From the NCBI RefSeq assembly GCF_001456025.1, contig NZ_LMTZ01000083.1:78577-142576 (forward strand): 64,000 bases of DNA, written 5' to 3'. Position numbers and translations under genes: made by a program. Below, in pieces: positions 61,939-64,000 of the stretch; the first letter of the stretch is position 1, and each line of letters opens with the position of its first letter. The stretch comes from Mastigocoleus testarum BC008 (GTDB lineage Bacteria; Cyanobacteriota; Cyanobacteriia; Cyanobacteriales; Nostocaceae). The notes beneath the pieces were generated by a model, which saw only the letters and a list, made by a program, of their open reading frames with translations, was not told the DNA's origin and ran no database searches.

Positions 61939-63018
61939 CTAAACTTTAGCAGTTTTCTTGGTTATAGCATCAAGTTCGCCGCTAGAATACTTCTCTGCAA
62001 AATCATTTAGAGAGATTTGCTTAATCTTACTAGCATTACCAGCAGTACCAAACGCTTGATAGCGATCGAGACAAACTTGCTTCATGTACTTGATTGAAGG
62101 CTTGAGGAAGTGGCGAGGATCGAAGTTAGAAGGATCTTTCGCTGCTGCTTCTCTAAACGCCGCTGTGATAGCTAAGCGGTTATCAGTATCGATGTTAACT
62201 TTTCTCACACCACTCTTGATACCCTTTTGAATTTCTTCAACAGGTACGCCGTAGGTTTCAGGAATCTTACCACCGTACTGGTTAATCATATCTAACCACT
62301 CTTGAGGCACGGAAGAGGAACCATGCATCACGAGGTGAGTATTGGGTAAACGACGGTGAATTTCTTCAATTCGGCTGATTGCTAAAATTTCACCAGTGGG
62401 CTTACGAGTAAATTTGTAAGCACCATGGCTCGTACCGATTGCAACTGCTAATGCATCAACTTGTGTTTGCTCAACAAAGCTAACTGCTTCATCAGGGTCG
62501 GTAAGTAGTTGCTCTCTGGTGAGAACTCCTTCAGCACCATGTCCATCTTCCTTGTCTCCTTGCATGGTTTCCAGAGAACCCAAACAGCCTAATTCTCCTT
62601 CAACACTTACACCAACCGAGTGAGCCACTTTCACGACTTCGGCGGTGACTGCGACGTTATACTCAAAGCTTGCTGGTGTTTTAGCATCAGCTTCGAGGGA
62701 ACCATCCATCATCACACTGGTAAAGCCATTGCGAATTGCAGAGTAGCAAGTCGCTGGGCTATTACCATGATCCTGGTGCATAGCAACGGGAAGATGTGGA
62801 TAGGTCTCGATTGCTGCTAAAATCAAATGACGCAGGAAGTTTTCTCCGGCATACTTCCGAGCACCGCGAGATGCTTGGAGGATTACTGGACTATCTGCTT
62901 CGTTAGCAGCCTGCATAATTGCCTGGATCTGCTCCATGTTGTTGACATTGTAAGCCGGGATGCCGTAACCATTCTCCGCAGCGTGGTCTAACAGCAACCG
63001 CATTGGTACGAGCGCCAT
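61939..63018 (-). CDS. fbaA: Fructose-bisphosphate aldolase, class II
   Basis: 359 residues, full length for the class II (zinc-dependent) Calvin-cycle type. Key parts are [20 protein letters not shown] (with catalytic Asp83 and zinc-binding His84), [25 protein letters not shown] and [10 protein letters not shown] (second and third zinc ligands), and [11 protein letters not shown] (phosphate binding). It cleaves fructose 1,6-bisphosphate and also makes sedoheptulose bisphosphate in the Calvin cycle. ATG 63018 follows AGGAGGAA on the minus strand. A single gene with a clear terminator. Confidence 0.96.
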   Translation of the reverse strand: MALVPMRLLLDHAAENGYGIPAYNVNNMEQIQAIMQAANEADSPVILQASRGARKYAGENFLRHLILAAIETYPHLPVAMHQDHGNSPATCYSAIRNGFTSVMMDGSLEADAKTPASFEYNVAVTAEVVKVAHSVGVSVEGELGCLGSLETMQGDKEDGHGAEGVLTREQLLTDPDEAVSFVEQTQVDALAVAIGTSHGAYKFTRKPTGEILAISRIEEIHRRLPNTHLVMHGSSSVPQEWLDMINQYGGKIPETYGVPVEEIQKGIKSGVRKVNIDTDNRLAITAAFREAAAKDPSNFDPRHFLKPSIKYMKQVCLDRYQAFGTAGNASKIKQISLNDFAEKYSSGELDAITKKTAKV

Positions 63019-63409
63019 AAATATTCCTCCTAATGTCGTGATTAGCTAGTCCTTATAAGACGAGCGTAATACTTAAGTTTATCTTAAGATAATTTTCAAC
63101 TTATAGGAAATTATAACTAGTCACGTGTACTTCTGTTAAGCAAGTTTAAGCTGGACAAGGATAAACGCTTTGACGACCCCTTAAAACCTTATAGATTTAT
63201 TTCTGTAGATTCATATTTGTAAATTTATTTTCTGTAGAACTCATATTTTCCAGATTAAAATTTTCTAGTTCAAAACTCTTACATAATTAGAACCTTGCAA
63301 AATTAATGTTTTTTGGCCTAAAAATACGCAAAATCAGAATATTTAAAAACTATCAATATCTTAAAATCACAATTAATTCAAAACAAATAGTTTGGATTTG
63401 ATTTTCATA

Positions 63410-63481
63410 TGGGTCGCCTGGGATTCGAACCCAGAACTAATCGGTTAAAAGCCGAGTACTCTACCGTTGAGTTAGCGACCC
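63410..63481 (-). tRNA. trnK-UUU: tRNA-Lys (anticodon UUU)
   Basis: Read on the minus strand, GGGTCGC (acceptor) pairs with GCGACCC, and the D stem is ACTC/GAGT. The anticodon arm is CTCGG-CTTTTAA-CCGAT with anticodon TTT, and the T arm is CTGGG-TTCGAAT-CCCAG. The discriminator base is A. No CCA is encoded. All stems are complete, giving a 72-nt tRNA. Confidence 0.96.
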
Positions 63482-63648
63482 GTTGACCTATTAAATTTAT
63501 ATCTATTAGATCTGAATTTGTCACTTTCATAATAGTTACCATTAAATATATGGTACTATTTGGTTTCAATTGATTTCTCGTTTTCAACCAGCGACTATCG
63601 AATAATAGCATAAACTTTTCAAATTTGGTAAAAGATTTTGAAAAAAAT

Positions 63649-64000
63649 CTAGAAAAAATTTGCGGTCAAGCGAAAAGTAGCCAAGTAGTCAGCTTCTGGC
63701 TCCAGAGTAATTAAACTTTCACCAGTATTTAAAGAGTTACGTGGAGCGCTCCAAGGCTCTAAACAATAAAAGTTTCTACCCTTAAGGGTCCAGAAAACTA
63801 AAGTTGAAAAGGTATCATCGTAATCGAATTTTAATTTCAATTTACGACTATGGTCGATAGTAGTAGCTGATTGACTATTTAATTGCTTAAACGCCACATC
63901 AATTTCATCTCGTTCGAAGTCAAATTTTCCGTTGAACTTGTGAATATCCTTGGTATTTTGGTCTTGATATTCCGATGAAGGAATTTCAAACTGTAGCTGA
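63649..64000 (-). CDS. Aldose 1-epimerase (mutarotase)-like protein, C-terminal part
   Basis: The frame is open from 63649 to the right edge, so the gene continues beyond 64000. About 116 residues are visible. The end has the galactose-mutarotase pattern LKGRNFYCLEPWSAPRNSLN followed by ITLEPEADYLATFRL, in which the EPW and L.P....... strands belong to the beta-sandwich core. The GTG at 63897 is internal, not the start. The enzyme family interconverts sugar anomers; the exact sugar is unknown. Confidence 0.85.
   Translation of the reverse strand, partial: QLQFEIPSSEYQDQNTKDIHKFNGKFDFERDEIDVAFKQLNSQSATTIDHSRKLKLKFDYDDTFSTLVFWTLKGRNFYCLEPWSAPRNSLNTGESLITLEPEADYLATFRLTANFF

Overview
The window comes from a cyanobacterium, most likely a filamentous heterocyst-forming type (Nostocales, for example a Rivularia/Calothrix-like strain). 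Evidence: an AT-rich genome with many HIP1 octamers (GCGATCGC), photosystem genes (ycf48, psbE-F-L-J, psaI), a group 3 sigma factor (SigF), Hstk-type serine/threonine plus histidine kinases, and many heptanucleotide tandem repeats in intergenic DNA. The genus is an inference.

Layout. 1-2521: end of ycf48, the psbEFLJ cluster (with an unusual 422-bp gap before psbJ) and a convergent tiny psaI. 3039-12550: a tightly packed seven-gene plus-strand operon encoding a sigma-70-like factor, an unknown acidic protein, an ImmA/IrrE metalloprotease, a NurA-like nuclease, a HerA-like ATPase, an SbcD/Mre11-like nuclease and an SbcC/Rad50-like ATPase. This is the most interesting locus: an archaeal-style DNA-end-resection set linked to what looks like a protease-controlled sigma module. 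12622-32293: mostly single housekeeping, envelope and hypothetical genes (a large low-complexity protein, DUF389 membrane protein, two GT39-like glycosyltransferases, lipoproteins, SigF, a methyltransferase, MarR, TPR proteins, DUF427, a HAD-like protein with substituted catalytic aspartates, PsiE-like). 32627-34684: an EF-G paralogue. 34685-38079: a gene-poor stretch with small hypothetical proteins.

38240-58119 is a 20-kb minus-strand signalling island: four hybrid or multidomain histidine kinases and two giant tandem paralogues (about 1,850 aa, Ser/Thr kinase - AAA ATPase - GAF - histidine kinase), with a decayed fragment of a third copy at 58258-58401. None of these genes carries an obvious DNA-binding output domain. 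58766-64000 holds a small hypothetical gene, a nitrilase-family hydrolase, an SH3-domain secreted protein, class II fructose-bisphosphate aldolase, tRNA-Lys(UUU) and the 3' end of an aldose-epimerase-like gene.

Intergenic DNA is rich in short elements: heptamer arrays (longest about 300 bp at 30053-30354), palindromic repeats, a 117-bp MITE-like element, and several clear hairpin terminators. I saw no transposase, integrase, rRNA or CRISPR array. All family assignments are from reading motifs by eye; no database search was possible.
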